The notes below the pieces were generated by a model. It was given only the letters and a program-made list of their open reading frames with translations. It searched no databases and was not told where the DNA came from. The translations under genes were made by a program, and so were the position numbers. Positions 6,657-15,481 of a stretch of 46,317 bases of DNA are shown in pieces. This stretch comes from Bacteroidales bacterium. Lineage in GTDB: Bacteria > Bacteroidota > Bacteroidia > Bacteroidales > Muribaculaceae. The stretch spans positions 1 to 46,317 of the forward strand of contig SFGS01000014.1 of the NCBI GenBank assembly GCA_004557565.1, read 5' to 3'. Within the stretch, counting starts at the first letter, position 1, and every line of letters starts with the position of its first letter.

Positions 6657-9563
6657 ATGAGAAGATTGATTTTTGGATTATTGGCTTGCTTGGTGGCTGG
6701 CAGCGTTGCCTGGGCCGCTCCTCGCCAATACGAGAGCGTGGCTGGCGACCTTACCGCCACTCGCATCTACACGTTGCCCAATGGGCTTAAGGTGTATTTG
6801 AGCGTGAACAAGGACAAACCCCGCATTTCCGCATTGATTGCCGTACGCACCGGCTCACGCAACGACCCTGCCGAAACCACCGGTTTGGCACACTATCTCG
6901 AGCACCTGATGTTTAAGGGCACACAAAAGTTCGGCACCAGCAACTATGCAGCCGAAGTGCCGCTGCTCAACGACATTGAGGCGCGCTACGAGCAATACCG
7001 CAAGGTGACCGACCCCGAATTGCGCAAAAAGCTCTATCACGAAATCGACAGCGTGTCGCAACTGGCTGCACAATACAACATTCCGAATGAATACGATAAG
7101 ATGATGGCGTCGATTGGTGGCGAAGGCACTAACGCCTACACCAGCAACGATGTGACCTGCTACACCGAAAACATTCCTGCCAACGAGGTGGAAAACTGGT
7201 CACGCATTCAGAGCGACCGCTTCCAAAACATGGTGATTCGCGGTTTCCACACCGAACTTGAAGCCGTGTATGAGGAAAAGAACATCGGCATGGCGCAAGA
7301 CAACCGCAAATTGTTTGAAGCGCTCTTCGCCAAATTGTTCCCCAGTCACCCCTATGGCACACAAAGCACCATCGGCACTCAGGAACACCTCAAAAATCCG
7401 TCAATCACCAACATCAAAAACTACTTCAACCGCTACTATTGCCCCAACAATGTGGCAATTTGCCTTGCTGGCGACCTCGATTTCGACACCACAATGGACG
7501 TGATTGAGCGCTACTTCGGCGAATGGAAGCCAAACGAAAACCTTTCTCGCCCTGAATTTGCCCCAATGGCACCTATCACCGCACCTGTCGACACTACTGT
7601 GATGGGTAAGGAATCGCCTTACATGGCTATGGCATGGCGTATGCCTGCTGCCCGATGCGCCGAGAGCGACACGCTGGAAGTGGTGTCGATGCTGCTGAGC
7701 AACGGCAATGCCGGTCTGATCGACCTCGACCTCAACCAAAAAATGAAAGTGCTGAGCGCTGGCGCAAGCAGCGAACTGATGACCGACTACTCTATGCTGT
7801 TCGTTTACGCTATGCCAAAGGAAGGGCAAACGCTGAATGAGGCACGCCAGCTTATCCTCGACGAAATGGCAAAGGTGGGCCGTGGCGAATTTAGCGACGA
7901 ATTGCTGACATCGGTTATCAACAATGCGAAACGCAACTATTACAAGGCGATTGAGAGCAACCGCACTCGCACCGACATGATGGTCGACGCGTTTATCAAC
8001 GGCATTGAATGGAGCAAGGAAGTGGAGCAAATCAAGCGCATCGAGGGTATGACCAAGGAGCAGATTGCCGACTTCGCACGCCGCCACTTCAATGAGCACA
8101 ACTATGTGATTTGCTACAAGGAACAGGGCGACGACCCCAATCAAAAGAAGATTGAGAAACCAGCCATCACCCCAATTCCTACCAACCGCGACAAAAAGAG
8201 CCAATTTGTGGAAGATATTGCCAATTCAGAGCCTACACCAATCGCTCCACGCTTTATCGACTTCAAGCACGACCTCACCGTGAGCAAGACCAAGAACGGT
8301 CTGCCATTGCTTTACAAGCAAAATACTGAAAACGGATTGTTCAACCTCTGCTTTGTGTGGAACTTCGGCATGGAGGCCGACAAGCGTCTGAATACTCTTT
8401 TCAACTACATGGACTATTTGGGCACCGACAAGATGAGCAACGAGGAATTTAAGAAGAAAATGTATGCCCTCGCTTGCGACTACAGTTTCTCATCAAGCAA
8501 CGAAAATGTGTATTTGCAAATTAGCGGCTTGAGCGAGAATATGAGCAAGGCTATCGCCCTCGTGGAAGACCTTGTGAAAAATGCAAAACCCGACCAAGAG
8601 GCCTACAACCAATATGTGGCAATGGTGCTGAAAGGTCGCGCCGACAACAAGACCAACCAAGGCGCCAATTTCAATGCACTGCGCAATTATGCCATTTTCG
8701 GTACTTACAACAGCACACTCAACGACATGAGCGAAAGCGAACTCCGCAAGGCTAAGCCTGCCGAACTGCTTGCCATCATGAAAGATTTGCGCAATATGAA
8801 GCACTTGGTGATGTATTACGGTCCCGACAGCGAAAAGCAAGTGATTGCCGCCATCGACAAGGGTCACAAGGTGGCTAAGAAGTTGAAAGATGTGCCTGTG
8901 AACAAGCCCTACAAGAGTGTGCCTGTCACTCAAAGCGAGGTGATTATTGCGCCATACGAGGCCAAGAACATCTACATGATGCAATACACCGACGAGGGCC
9001 GTGGCCGCAACTTCGAACGTCTGCCTATTATTGTGGCATTCAACGAATACTTTGGCGGCAGCATGAACAGCATCGTGTTCCAGGAGCTACGCGAGGCGCG
9101 CGGCTTGGCATACGCGGCTTCAGCCAACTACAGCTTCCCTTACCGCAACAACGACACCGAATCGGCATTCACCTACATCGCAACACAAAACGATAAGATG
9201 ACCGACTGTATCACAGAATTTAACCACCTCATCGACAGTATTCCACAATCTGAACAAGCTTTCAATTTGGCTAAAAACGCTCTCAGAAAGCAATACGCCA
9301 CTGATCGCATCACCAAGATGAGCGTGCTCTGGGCATACTTCAACGCACAGAAAAACGGTTATGACTTCGACCCATCACAAAAGGTGTATGAAGCGCTGCC
9401 TGCCATCAAGTTGGCAGACGTGGTGGAATTTGAGAAAGCCAATATGGCTGGCAAGCCATACCGCTACATCATTCTCGGCGATGAAAAGGAACTCGATATC
9501 AAAGCCCTCGAAAAAATCGCCCCAATCCGCCGCGTAACCACCGAAGAAATCTTCGGCTACTAA
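6657..9563 (+). CDS. Exported M16-family zinc metallopeptidase (pitrilysin/insulinase type)
   Basis: 968-aa periplasmic protease with a signal peptide (residues 1-20, ending SVAWA). The inverted zinc motif HxxEH is present as H79-Y-L-E82-H83, with the downstream acidic ligand region TELEAVYEEKN (about 200-212). It has the two-halves M16 layout in one chain: an active N-terminal half (about 35-500) and an inactive C-terminal half (about 530-960) containing the usual ELREARGLAYAASANYSF stretch. An extra helical segment (about 100-135) is inserted after the HxxEH. The family degrades peptides in the envelope; the substrate is unknown. A -7 element TAATTTTG at 6609-6616 has a poor -33 partner. 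Transcription likely ends at 9623. Confidence 0.93.
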   Translation: MRRLIFGLLACLVAGSVAWAAPRQYESVAGDLTATRIYTLPNGLKVYLSVNKDKPRISALIAVRTGSRNDPAETTGLAHYLEHLMFKGTQKFGTSNYAAEVPLLNDIEARYEQYRKVTDPELRKKLYHEIDSVSQLAAQYNIPNEYDKMMASIGGEGTNAYTSNDVTCYTENIPANEVENWSRIQSDRFQNMVIRGFHTELEAVYEEKNIGMAQDNRKLFEALFAKLFPSHPYGTQSTIGTQEHLKNPSITNIKNYFNRYYCPNNVAICLAGDLDFDTTMDVIERYFGEWKPNENLSRPEFAPMAPITAPVDTTVMGKESPYMAMAWRMPAARCAESDTLEVVSMLLSNGNAGLIDLDLNQKMKVLSAGASSELMTDYSMLFVYAMPKEGQTLNEARQLILDEMAKVGRGEFSDELLTSVINNAKRNYYKAIESNRTRTDMMVDAFINGIEWSKEVEQIKRIEGMTKEQIADFARRHFNEHNYVICYKEQGDDPNQKKIEKPAITPIPTNRDKKSQFVEDIANSEPTPIAPRFIDFKHDLTVSKTKNGLPLLYKQNTENGLFNLCFVWNFGMEADKRLNTLFNYMDYLGTDKMSNEEFKKKMYALACDYSFSSSNENVYLQISGLSENMSKAIALVEDLVKNAKPDQEAYNQYVAMVLKGRADNKTNQGANFNALRNYAIFGTYNSTLNDMSESELRKAKPAELLAIMKDLRNMKHLVMYYGPDSEKQVIAAIDKGHKVAKKLKDVPVNKPYKSVPVTQSEVIIAPYEAKNIYMMQYTDEGRGRNFERLPIIVAFNEYFGGSMNSIVFQELREARGLAYAASANYSFPYRNNDTESAFTYIATQNDKMTDCITEFNHLIDSIPQSEQAFNLAKNALRKQYATDRITKMSVLWAYFNAQKNGYDFDPSQKVYEALPAIKLADVVEFEKANMAGKPYRYIILGDEKELDIKALEKIAPIRRVTTEEIFGY

Positions 9564-9584
9564 TCCCCCACACCCCTCTCCACA

Positions 9585-9623
9585 AAAAAAACTCGCAGCC
9601 CCCAAGCCTGCGAGTTTTTTTAT
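9585..9623 (+). terminator. Rho-independent terminator after the M16 peptidase
   Basis: Stem AAACTCGCAG (9589-9598) / CTGCGAGTTT (9608-9617) with an A-tract before and a T-tract after, so it can work in both directions between the convergent M16 and EFR1 genes. Confidence 0.85.
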
Positions 9624-9742
9624 TTTATCACATCTTCAATATTCAGAGAAAGGAACACCGATTTAATCCACTAAAAATCAATTAACAGCAAATTAGTGCG
9701 TTTATTGGAGTACTCGGAGTACTTAGAGCACTCGGACATCTC

Positions 9743-10519
9743 TCATCTAACCTCTAATTTCTTAAAAAAGTAGCGGCCTTTGGTGGTGGTGGATTTGGCG
9801 TATTGGATGGCGCGGGCGGGGCAACGGTGCAGGCAGCTGAGGCACATGGCGCAGCGGCCGTTCCAGTGGGGTGTGCCATCGGTGAGGGTAATGTTGTGCA
9901 TCGGGCAATTCTTCACACATGCGCCACAATGGGTGCAGGCATCAGTATCGACCACAAATTTCTTGTCGCTCATAGCGTTTTTCAGAAACCATGGGCGAAT
10001 CACCTTGCTTTTTACCCATGCAAATCGCCCTGTCACCACATCTACCACCGCTTTTCGCGCGGCAATGTCTTGTGCCACTTGTGCCACTCGAGCAGGGGCG
10101 GCTTTAAGTTTAGCGGTTCTCACAGCATCGGAGTCCACATCAAATCCTTTCATGTTGATGTAGTTGTTGGGCATTTGCACCGAGTGGGCGCTTAGGAGCG
10201 TGAAGCCACGGCGTGACAACGCCTTTTCCATGATAGGCACCGATAGTCCAATGTCGTCGCCACAGGTGGTGACCATAAAGCAACTGCTCGGTGTGCCACT
10301 GATTTGCATCTTTTCCACAAACACTGTTACCACAGGAGGCGGTCCCCAAGAGTAGGTGGGAAACACAAAGCCAAGGCGTTCGCCATCGTGAAGCGTGAAG
10401 TGTATGTCGTCGCCGGCAGTCAGTGCCTCAGCCACACTCACCATACGCTCGCCCAGTGCCGAAGCCAGTTGCTCCGCCACCCATTCGCTATTCCCCGTAC
10501 CTGAAAACCAAATAATCAT
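9743..10519 (-). CDS. EFR1-type flavodoxin/ferredoxin fusion protein
   Basis: 258-aa cytoplasmic redox protein. The N-terminus is a flavodoxin-like FMN-binding domain with the phosphate loop FSGTGNSE (G7-T8-G9-N10-S11) and a PTYSWGPP loop. The C-terminus has two [4Fe-4S] motifs, CTHCGACVKNCP and CAMCLSCLHRCP (about residues 195-235). This is the architecture of EFR1 family proteins, presumed electron carriers; the partner is unknown and no oxidoreductase is adjacent. It is the last minus-strand gene before the convergent M16 peptidase. The region directly upstream holds a 67-bp tandem repeat rather than a recognisable promoter. Confidence 0.9.
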   Translation of the reverse strand: MIIWFSGTGNSEWVAEQLASALGERMVSVAEALTAGDDIHFTLHDGERLGFVFPTYSWGPPPVVTVFVEKMQISGTPSSCFMVTTCGDDIGLSVPIMEKALSRRGFTLLSAHSVQMPNNYINMKGFDVDSDAVRTAKLKAAPARVAQVAQDIAARKAVVDVVTGRFAWVKSKVIRPWFLKNAMSDKKFVVDTDACTHCGACVKNCPMHNITLTDGTPHWNGRCAMCLSCLHRCPARAIQYAKSTTTKGRYFFKKLEVR

Positions 10520-10542
10520 ATATCCTAACTTCTTAACTTTTT

Positions 10543-10676
10543 CCCATCTGCAGTCAGTTCAAAAAGCAATCGTCTTAACTTCTTAACTTCTTTAACTTCT
10601 TAACTTCTTCCCATCTGCAGTCAGTTCAAAAAGCAATCGTCTTAACTCCTTAACTTCTTTAACTTCTTAACTTCTT
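10543..10676. repeat. 67-bp tandem duplication (two units)
   Basis: Units 10543-10609 and 10610-10676 are nearly identical (one T/C difference). Each starts CCCATCTGCAGTCAGTTC and ends in iterated TTAACTTC(T). It lies between the EFR1 and Smr genes, both on the minus strand. Confidence 0.85.
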
Positions 10677-10678
10677 CT

Positions 10679-10712
10679 CCAACATGCCGAAGGCATGTCC
10701 CTACGTTATGAT
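10679..10712. repeat. Isolated hairpin of the composite-repeat family
   Basis: ACATGCC-GAA-GGCATGT (10682-10698) followed by CCCTACGTTATG. It matches the hairpins of locus D (42283-42302 and 42338-42356) and stands alone here, just downstream of the Smr-domain gene. Confidence 0.65.
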
Positions 10713-10730
10713 GCGTTACTGCGTTGTGCG

Positions 10731-11813
10731 TTATTGCTTGATGGTCACTTGCGTTGCGCCGAAGCCGTATTCTTGGAATGAGGCATCTTGCACAGCGCAG
10801 CGTGGCCATTTGCGCTTCAGTTCGTCGAGCAACGCTCTGCGCAACACGCCTTCACCCTTACCGTGGATAAACACGATTTTCTGCCCCAACTTCTTCTTGT
10901 TGGCCTCCATCACTTCGCGGAATTTGTCGAGTTGCACATTCAGCATGTCGGTATTCGACAGACCGCTCAAATTGTCGAGAAGTTCGGCAATGTGCAAGTC
11001 CTGCACGATGATGTCGTCTTTTTTCTTGTGGTGATGCTCCACGCGTCGGGCTTGTGGACGGTCGGCGTGGCGTTTTTCCTTCATGGCACGCTCCAGCGCG
11101 CTGCTGTCGATAACCATTTGCTTGGCAGGCAAATCGTTGCGAGTGATGTCGATTGAAATCACCGACTCGTCGAAATATTCGCTTTGGTGGAAACTGTGCA
11201 ACTTGTAGAACTTCGTCAAATCCAGTTTTTGCTGCACAAGGGCAGGATTTTTCAACTTGAAGCCCTTGTCTTGCTTGAACGCGATGTATTGGATAGCCAC
11301 ATGCTCAAGGTCGTTGAGGTCGGCGTGGCCAAACTCGTCGAGGTCAACCTGCATGTTTGGCTCCACCAGTCCGGTGTAGCGAGTGTGCCAAGTGTTTTCG
11401 TCGTCGCGTCGGGTCATATATGCCACATTCAGGAAGTAATTGCTGTCGTTCACCAGAATTGCGTAGAATGTGGTGGTGTTGAGGTGCTTGATTTCCTTTG
11501 GTTCAAAAGCGAGCACGATGTTGAGCACCTCGCCTTCCTCGGTCTCAACCACTGGTTGTGGCTTCACCGTGGTGGCTTCTTTCACCTTTGGCGCTGGTTT
11601 GTCGGGCTCCACGAGTTTGCTCTTGAAGGTGAGCGGGCGTTCGTAAGCACTGGCTTTAGTGCCGCCTTGCCCCACTACCACCACTTCGCGAGCCTGGGCA
11701 GGGCGTTCAAACCCATCTTCATCTTCCACATACACGATAGGGCCTTCCACCCTTACCACGCGTCCGCCTCCCACATCATTCAGGAAGCGCACAATATCGT
11801 CAACTTTCACCAT
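10731..11813 (-). CDS. DUF2027/Smr-domain protein
   Basis: 360-aa protein. The N-terminal ~50 residues form a small beta domain (VDDIVRFLNDVGGGRVVRVE). The middle part (about 100-230) matches the Bacteroidetes-specific DUF2027 type, with FYAILVNDSNYFLNVAYMTR. The C-terminal ~80 residues are an Smr domain with the HGKGEGVLRRAL loop and a final GFGATQVTIK. Smr domains (as in MutS2) are nucleases or nucleic-acid-binding modules; here the MutS core is missing. The gene is preceded by a 13-bp hairpin that separates it from the GH2 gene, and a -7-like TAACTTTG (complement of 11846-11853) lies just upstream. Function is not established. Confidence 0.85.
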   Translation of the reverse strand: MVKVDDIVRFLNDVGGGRVVRVEGPIVYVEDEDGFERPAQAREVVVVGQGGTKASAYERPLTFKSKLVEPDKPAPKVKEATTVKPQPVVETEEGEVLNIVLAFEPKEIKHLNTTTFYAILVNDSNYFLNVAYMTRRDDENTWHTRYTGLVEPNMQVDLDEFGHADLNDLEHVAIQYIAFKQDKGFKLKNPALVQQKLDLTKFYKLHSFHQSEYFDESVISIDITRNDLPAKQMVIDSSALERAMKEKRHADRPQARRVEHHHKKKDDIIVQDLHIAELLDNLSGLSNTDMLNVQLDKFREVMEANKKKLGQKIVFIHGKGEGVLRRALLDELKRKWPRCAVQDASFQEYGFGATQVTIKQ

Positions 11814-11866
11814 AATTTTCTAAGTCATTAAGTTTTTTTTCATCACAAAGTTACAAAATAATCTAT

Positions 11867-11905
11867 AAACCCCAATCGGTGATTAGCAAATTACCGATTG
11901 GGGTT
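11867..11905 (-). terminator. Hairpin after the GH2 gene
   Basis: Perfect 13-bp stem (arms 11868-11880 and 11893-11905, core CCCCAATCGGT). It lies just downstream of the GH2 stop. The following tract on the minus strand is AT-rich but lacks a clean T-run. Confidence 0.6.
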
Positions 11906-11930
11906 GAAATACCTTTGTGGGAATGGGGAA

Positions 11931-14318
11931 TTATTTCACAGTGATGGGCAGGGAGGCACGGATGCCAGTGCTTTTGTCTCTCACGGAGAGGGTGGCCTTG
12001 CCTGGGGCTGTCGAGGCTTGAACCACCACCACGAGTTGACCGTGAAATAGTTTCATCGTGGGCTCGGTGAACACTTCGAGCGAGGTGGCATCGCCATTGC
12101 AAACGGAGTTGAATGTGGCGGCACCAGTCACCTTAAATTCGAGCGAGTGATCGGCATCGGGGCAGAGTGTGCCGTTTTTGTCGGTTAGGCTCACGGTGAT
12201 GAATGCGAGGTCGCTACCGTCGGCGGCGATGGTGCTGCGGTCGGCTGTGAGTTGAAGTTTGGCAGGCTTACCAGCGGTTTTCACCGTCTTTTCGCCAGCC
12301 TTATTGCCTTGCTCATCATATACCACCACTTTAATTTCGCCCTTTTCGTATTTCACATTTTCCCAGCGCAGACGGTAGCGGTCGAGGCGGCTGTCTTTGT
12401 TTTTGGTGATGCGGCCTTGACTCTTGCCGTTTACAAACAGTTCAGCCGATGGGTAGTCGGTGTAGCAATACACTGGAGTGACTTGCCCCTCGCGTCCTGT
12501 CCAAGTCCAGTGGGGAAGCAGGTGAATGGTGTGCTCATTCTTGTTCCAATGGCTGCGGTAGAGGAAGAAGCGGTCCTTGGGAAGCCCGGCAAGGTCCACG
12601 ATACCGAAGTAACTGCTGCGACTTGGCCAATACTTGTCGTATGGCGTAGGTTCGCCGAGGTAGTCGAAACCCGTCCACACAAATTCGCCAGTCACCCAGT
12701 TGTAGTCGTCTTGCATTTTCCAGTCGTCGTCGGGCAGATTGCTCCACCAGCAGTGTTCCACATCGTAGCCGCTGCACTGTCCGTTGGGGTGCTCTTTGTT
12801 GGGTGCTACGGTGTCGGGGAAGAAGTATTCGCCACGGCTGCTCACGGTTGAGGCGGTCTCGGAGCCAAGCAAGAAACCTTGTGGCAGGCGTTTCATCATT
12901 TCCTCGTATTTATGCACGCGGTAGTTGTAGCCAGGCACATCAGCCACTTGCGCAAATCCTGCCCACATGGTGCCGTCGGGTTGGTCCATGCCGCAAGTCA
13001 CTTGGCGGCTGGGGTCAAGACGGTGGCAAAGTGCGGTCAGATGCTTGTAGCGTTCCACACCTTCTGGTTTCCATTGTTCGGGAATTTCGTTGCCCACGCT
13101 CCACATAATGATGCTGGGGTGGTTGCGGTGGTTCAAAATCAGGTTGGTGATGTCTTTTTGCCACCATTCGTCCCACAGTTTGCCGTAGCCGTTTCTCACC
13201 TTCGGTTCTTTCCAACCGTCGAAACTCTCTGCCATCACCATCATACCCATGCTGTCGCACACTTCCATTTGCATGGTCGATGGCATGTTGTGGCTGGTGC
13301 GAATAGCATCGGCACCCATATCCTTCATGATACGGATTTGGCGAATGATGGCGGCTTTGTTCACGGCTGCGCCAAGCGGACCGAGGTCGTGGTGCAGACA
13401 CACGCCTTTGATTTTGCGTGTCACGCCATTGAGTTGAAAACCGCCTTCGGCACTGAATTTCACGGTGCGAACGCCCAATTTCTGATGTTGCACATCGAGC
13501 GTTTTGCCATCGGCTACGAGCGAAAGTTTCACATCGTAGAGGTATGGCGTTTCGGGCGACCAAAGTTGTGGGTCGGCAATGCTTACTTGCGTATGGAAGC
13601 CGCCCATGCCGTCGGCTGGCGATGAGGCATTAGCCACCACCTTGCCGCCTTTGTCGGTAACGGTCACCTTCAGCATTGCATCGGCAGGAATGTCCTTGCC
13701 CTCGTGGCGAATGTCGATGAGCGCGCGGCCGCCGTCGATGCTGAGCGTCTGCATTTGAAGTCCCCACAAATCGAGCCTACTTTTATTGGCGTGAGTAATC
13801 AGCGTCACAGGGCGATAGATGCCGCCACCAGGGTACCAGCGGTTGCTTTCCTCCTCGTTTTCAAGTGCCACTTCTATCAAGTTGTCGCCTGTGTGAATGT
13901 AGGGGGTGATGTCCACACGGAAAGCGTTGTAGCCGTATGCCCAATGTCCGGCTTTTTTGCCGTTCACGCTCACTTCGGGAGCCGCCATTGCACCGTCGAA
14001 CTTCAGTTCGGCGTAGGCGGTGCCCTCGGCTATGTGGACGGTGGTTTTGTAGAATCCTTTTCCAATCCATGGGAGCGATCCGGAGCGGCCAGAGTGCTCG
14101 GTGGGCTTGTCTTCGCCATTTTCCTTGATGGCAACCACCTGTAAATCCCATTTCTTGTCAAACGGACCGCTGATTGCCCAGTCGTGTGGCACGGTCACCG
14201 CTTTCCACTCTGCACCGGTTTGGGAAAATTGCCATTTACTGATATTGGTCTCTTGATGCGCCTGTGCAGAGGCAGCGAAAACCCCAGCAAGCGCAATAAT
14301 CGTAGCAAATAATTTCAT
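11931..14318 (-). CDS. Secreted glycoside hydrolase family 2 enzyme (beta-galactosidase-like)
   Basis: 795 aa with a signal peptide (cleavage near residue 20, ASAQA). Domains: jelly-roll sugar-binding domain (about 25-165), Ig-like domain (about 170-275), TIM barrel (about 280-570), a DUF4982-like beta domain (about 595-670, AELFVNGKSQGRITKNKD) and a final Ig-like invasin-type domain (about 685-795). The general acid/base is E411 in SVGNEIPE and the likely nucleophile is E487 in LGSETAS. Substrate cannot be told from sequence; beta-galactosidase is the closest general call, beta-glucuronidase or mannosidase less likely. No SusC/SusD pair is nearby, so it is an orphan rather than part of a polysaccharide utilisation locus. 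A TATCTTTG -7 box lies at the complement of 14350-14357. Confidence 0.9.
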   Translation of the reverse strand: MKLFATIIALAGVFAASAQAHQETNISKWQFSQTGAEWKAVTVPHDWAISGPFDKKWDLQVVAIKENGEDKPTEHSGRSGSLPWIGKGFYKTTVHIAEGTAYAELKFDGAMAAPEVSVNGKKAGHWAYGYNAFRVDITPYIHTGDNLIEVALENEEESNRWYPGGGIYRPVTLITHANKSRLDLWGLQMQTLSIDGGRALIDIRHEGKDIPADAMLKVTVTDKGGKVVANASSPADGMGGFHTQVSIADPQLWSPETPYLYDVKLSLVADGKTLDVQHQKLGVRTVKFSAEGGFQLNGVTRKIKGVCLHHDLGPLGAAVNKAAIIRQIRIMKDMGADAIRTSHNMPSTMQMEVCDSMGMMVMAESFDGWKEPKVRNGYGKLWDEWWQKDITNLILNHRNHPSIIMWSVGNEIPEQWKPEGVERYKHLTALCHRLDPSRQVTCGMDQPDGTMWAGFAQVADVPGYNYRVHKYEEMMKRLPQGFLLGSETASTVSSRGEYFFPDTVAPNKEHPNGQCSGYDVEHCWWSNLPDDDWKMQDDYNWVTGEFVWTGFDYLGEPTPYDKYWPSRSSYFGIVDLAGLPKDRFFLYRSHWNKNEHTIHLLPHWTWTGREGQVTPVYCYTDYPSAELFVNGKSQGRITKNKDSRLDRYRLRWENVKYEKGEIKVVVYDEQGNKAGEKTVKTAGKPAKLQLTADRSTIAADGSDLAFITVSLTDKNGTLCPDADHSLEFKVTGAATFNSVCNGDATSLEVFTEPTMKLFHGQLVVVVQASTAPGKATLSVRDKSTGIRASLPITVK

Positions 14319-14454
14319 ATTTTAGTTTTGTTATGTATTTCGTAGGCTGCAAAGATAATGATTTTATGGCTAACAATATTGATTTTTATGGGTTTGCAAT
14401 ATATTTTGAGCGAAATTTTATTATCTTTGCTCTTACGATAACATTTTGATAGCA

Positions 14455-15423
14455 ATGAAGAAAGCAGGACTACTACTACTGATGCTTGCCGCTGTGTGCT
14501 TTCAAGGTTTGGCGCAGACGGCTAAAATAAAGAGTTGCTCTATCGCTCCTGACAACGATGATGATATGCTGAACGTGAAGGTGTCGTTCGACATTTCGGG
14601 TTGCCAAGGTGAGGAGGGCAGAGTGAATGTGTATTTCTACAACAATGCCACCGGAAAGGCGTTGAAGTGCTACGATCACACTTACAACACCACCGACAAC
14701 TGCGTGGCGACATGGGCAACGATTACTCCTAAATATCAGTCCACCTCCTACAGCGATTTGGAAATCAAGATTCCGGCAAGTGAGTTGCACCTTGCCGATG
14801 GAGCGTATAACCTGTATTACAACGTGGCGATAAAGTGCGGTGGAAAATGGCTTGTGGTGAATGATGACAAATATGTGTTCGACCTCACCTTATGGCAAGG
14901 CAAAGCAACCAAACTTGCCGTTCACAACGCCGACCGCTCGAAGTTGGTTTACACCTATGGGAAATGTGTGGTTTGCTTGACATGGAATGGCAGATGCAAT
15001 GTGTGCATGGGCACAGGCAGAATCTACAACACCAACAACCCATGTCCAACTTGTGGAGGAACAGGATTGTGCCATTTCTGCCATGGCAGAGGCGGATTAT
15101 TCACATCATCCACCATTTCAGCCCCAACGAAGCGTAGCAATAGTGGCGGAAATTCGGGTGGCTACTCACGCGGCTACACTGGCGGATATTCGGGTGGATA
15201 TGTAGGCGGAGGCACTTCGTCGGGCAGCACCACAAGCAAAACCAGACGCACATGCCCGGGCTGCAACGGCACAGGTAAAGGCGCAGATGAAATAGTGTGG
15301 ACACCAAACTACACAGGCACCGAAAGCCTACAATATTGCAGCCAATGCGGCCGCACCACATCACCCCACTCACACCGCCGCGCCATGTGCCGCGTCTGCT
15401 ACGGCAAAGGCTACATCAACTAA
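14455..15423 (+). CDS. Exported protein with DnaJ-like CxxCxGxG zinc fingers
   Basis: 322 aa from the ATG at 14455; a TTG at 14446 would add three residues. A signal peptide (MKKAGLLLLMLAAVCFQGLAQ) is followed by a beta-rich domain (about 25-155). Next come paired zinc motifs (CVVC, CNVCMGTG, CPTCGGTG, CHFCHGRG; about 165-210), a Gly/Ser/Tyr linker of about 45 residues, and a second cluster (CPGCNGTG, CSQCG, CRVCYGKG). CxxCxGxG motifs are typical of the DnaJ zinc-binding region in cytoplasmic chaperones. Their presence in a protein with an export signal is unusual. The first domain resembles extracellular beta-sandwich regions but I do not recognise it. TATCTTTG at 14422-14429 is a probable -7 box. 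Function unknown. Confidence 0.8.
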   Translation: MKKAGLLLLMLAAVCFQGLAQTAKIKSCSIAPDNDDDMLNVKVSFDISGCQGEEGRVNVYFYNNATGKALKCYDHTYNTTDNCVATWATITPKYQSTSYSDLEIKIPASELHLADGAYNLYYNVAIKCGGKWLVVNDDKYVFDLTLWQGKATKLAVHNADRSKLVYTYGKCVVCLTWNGRCNVCMGTGRIYNTNNPCPTCGGTGLCHFCHGRGGLFTSSTISAPTKRSNSGGNSGGYSRGYTGGYSGGYVGGGTSSGSTTSKTRRTCPGCNGTGKGADEIVWTPNYTGTESLQYCSQCGRTTSPHSHRRAMCRVCYGKGYIN

Positions 15424-15481
15424 ATCCCCAGTTTTTTCCAGCACCTTCGCCATCGCATATATTTTTCTGTTTTTTGGGGTT

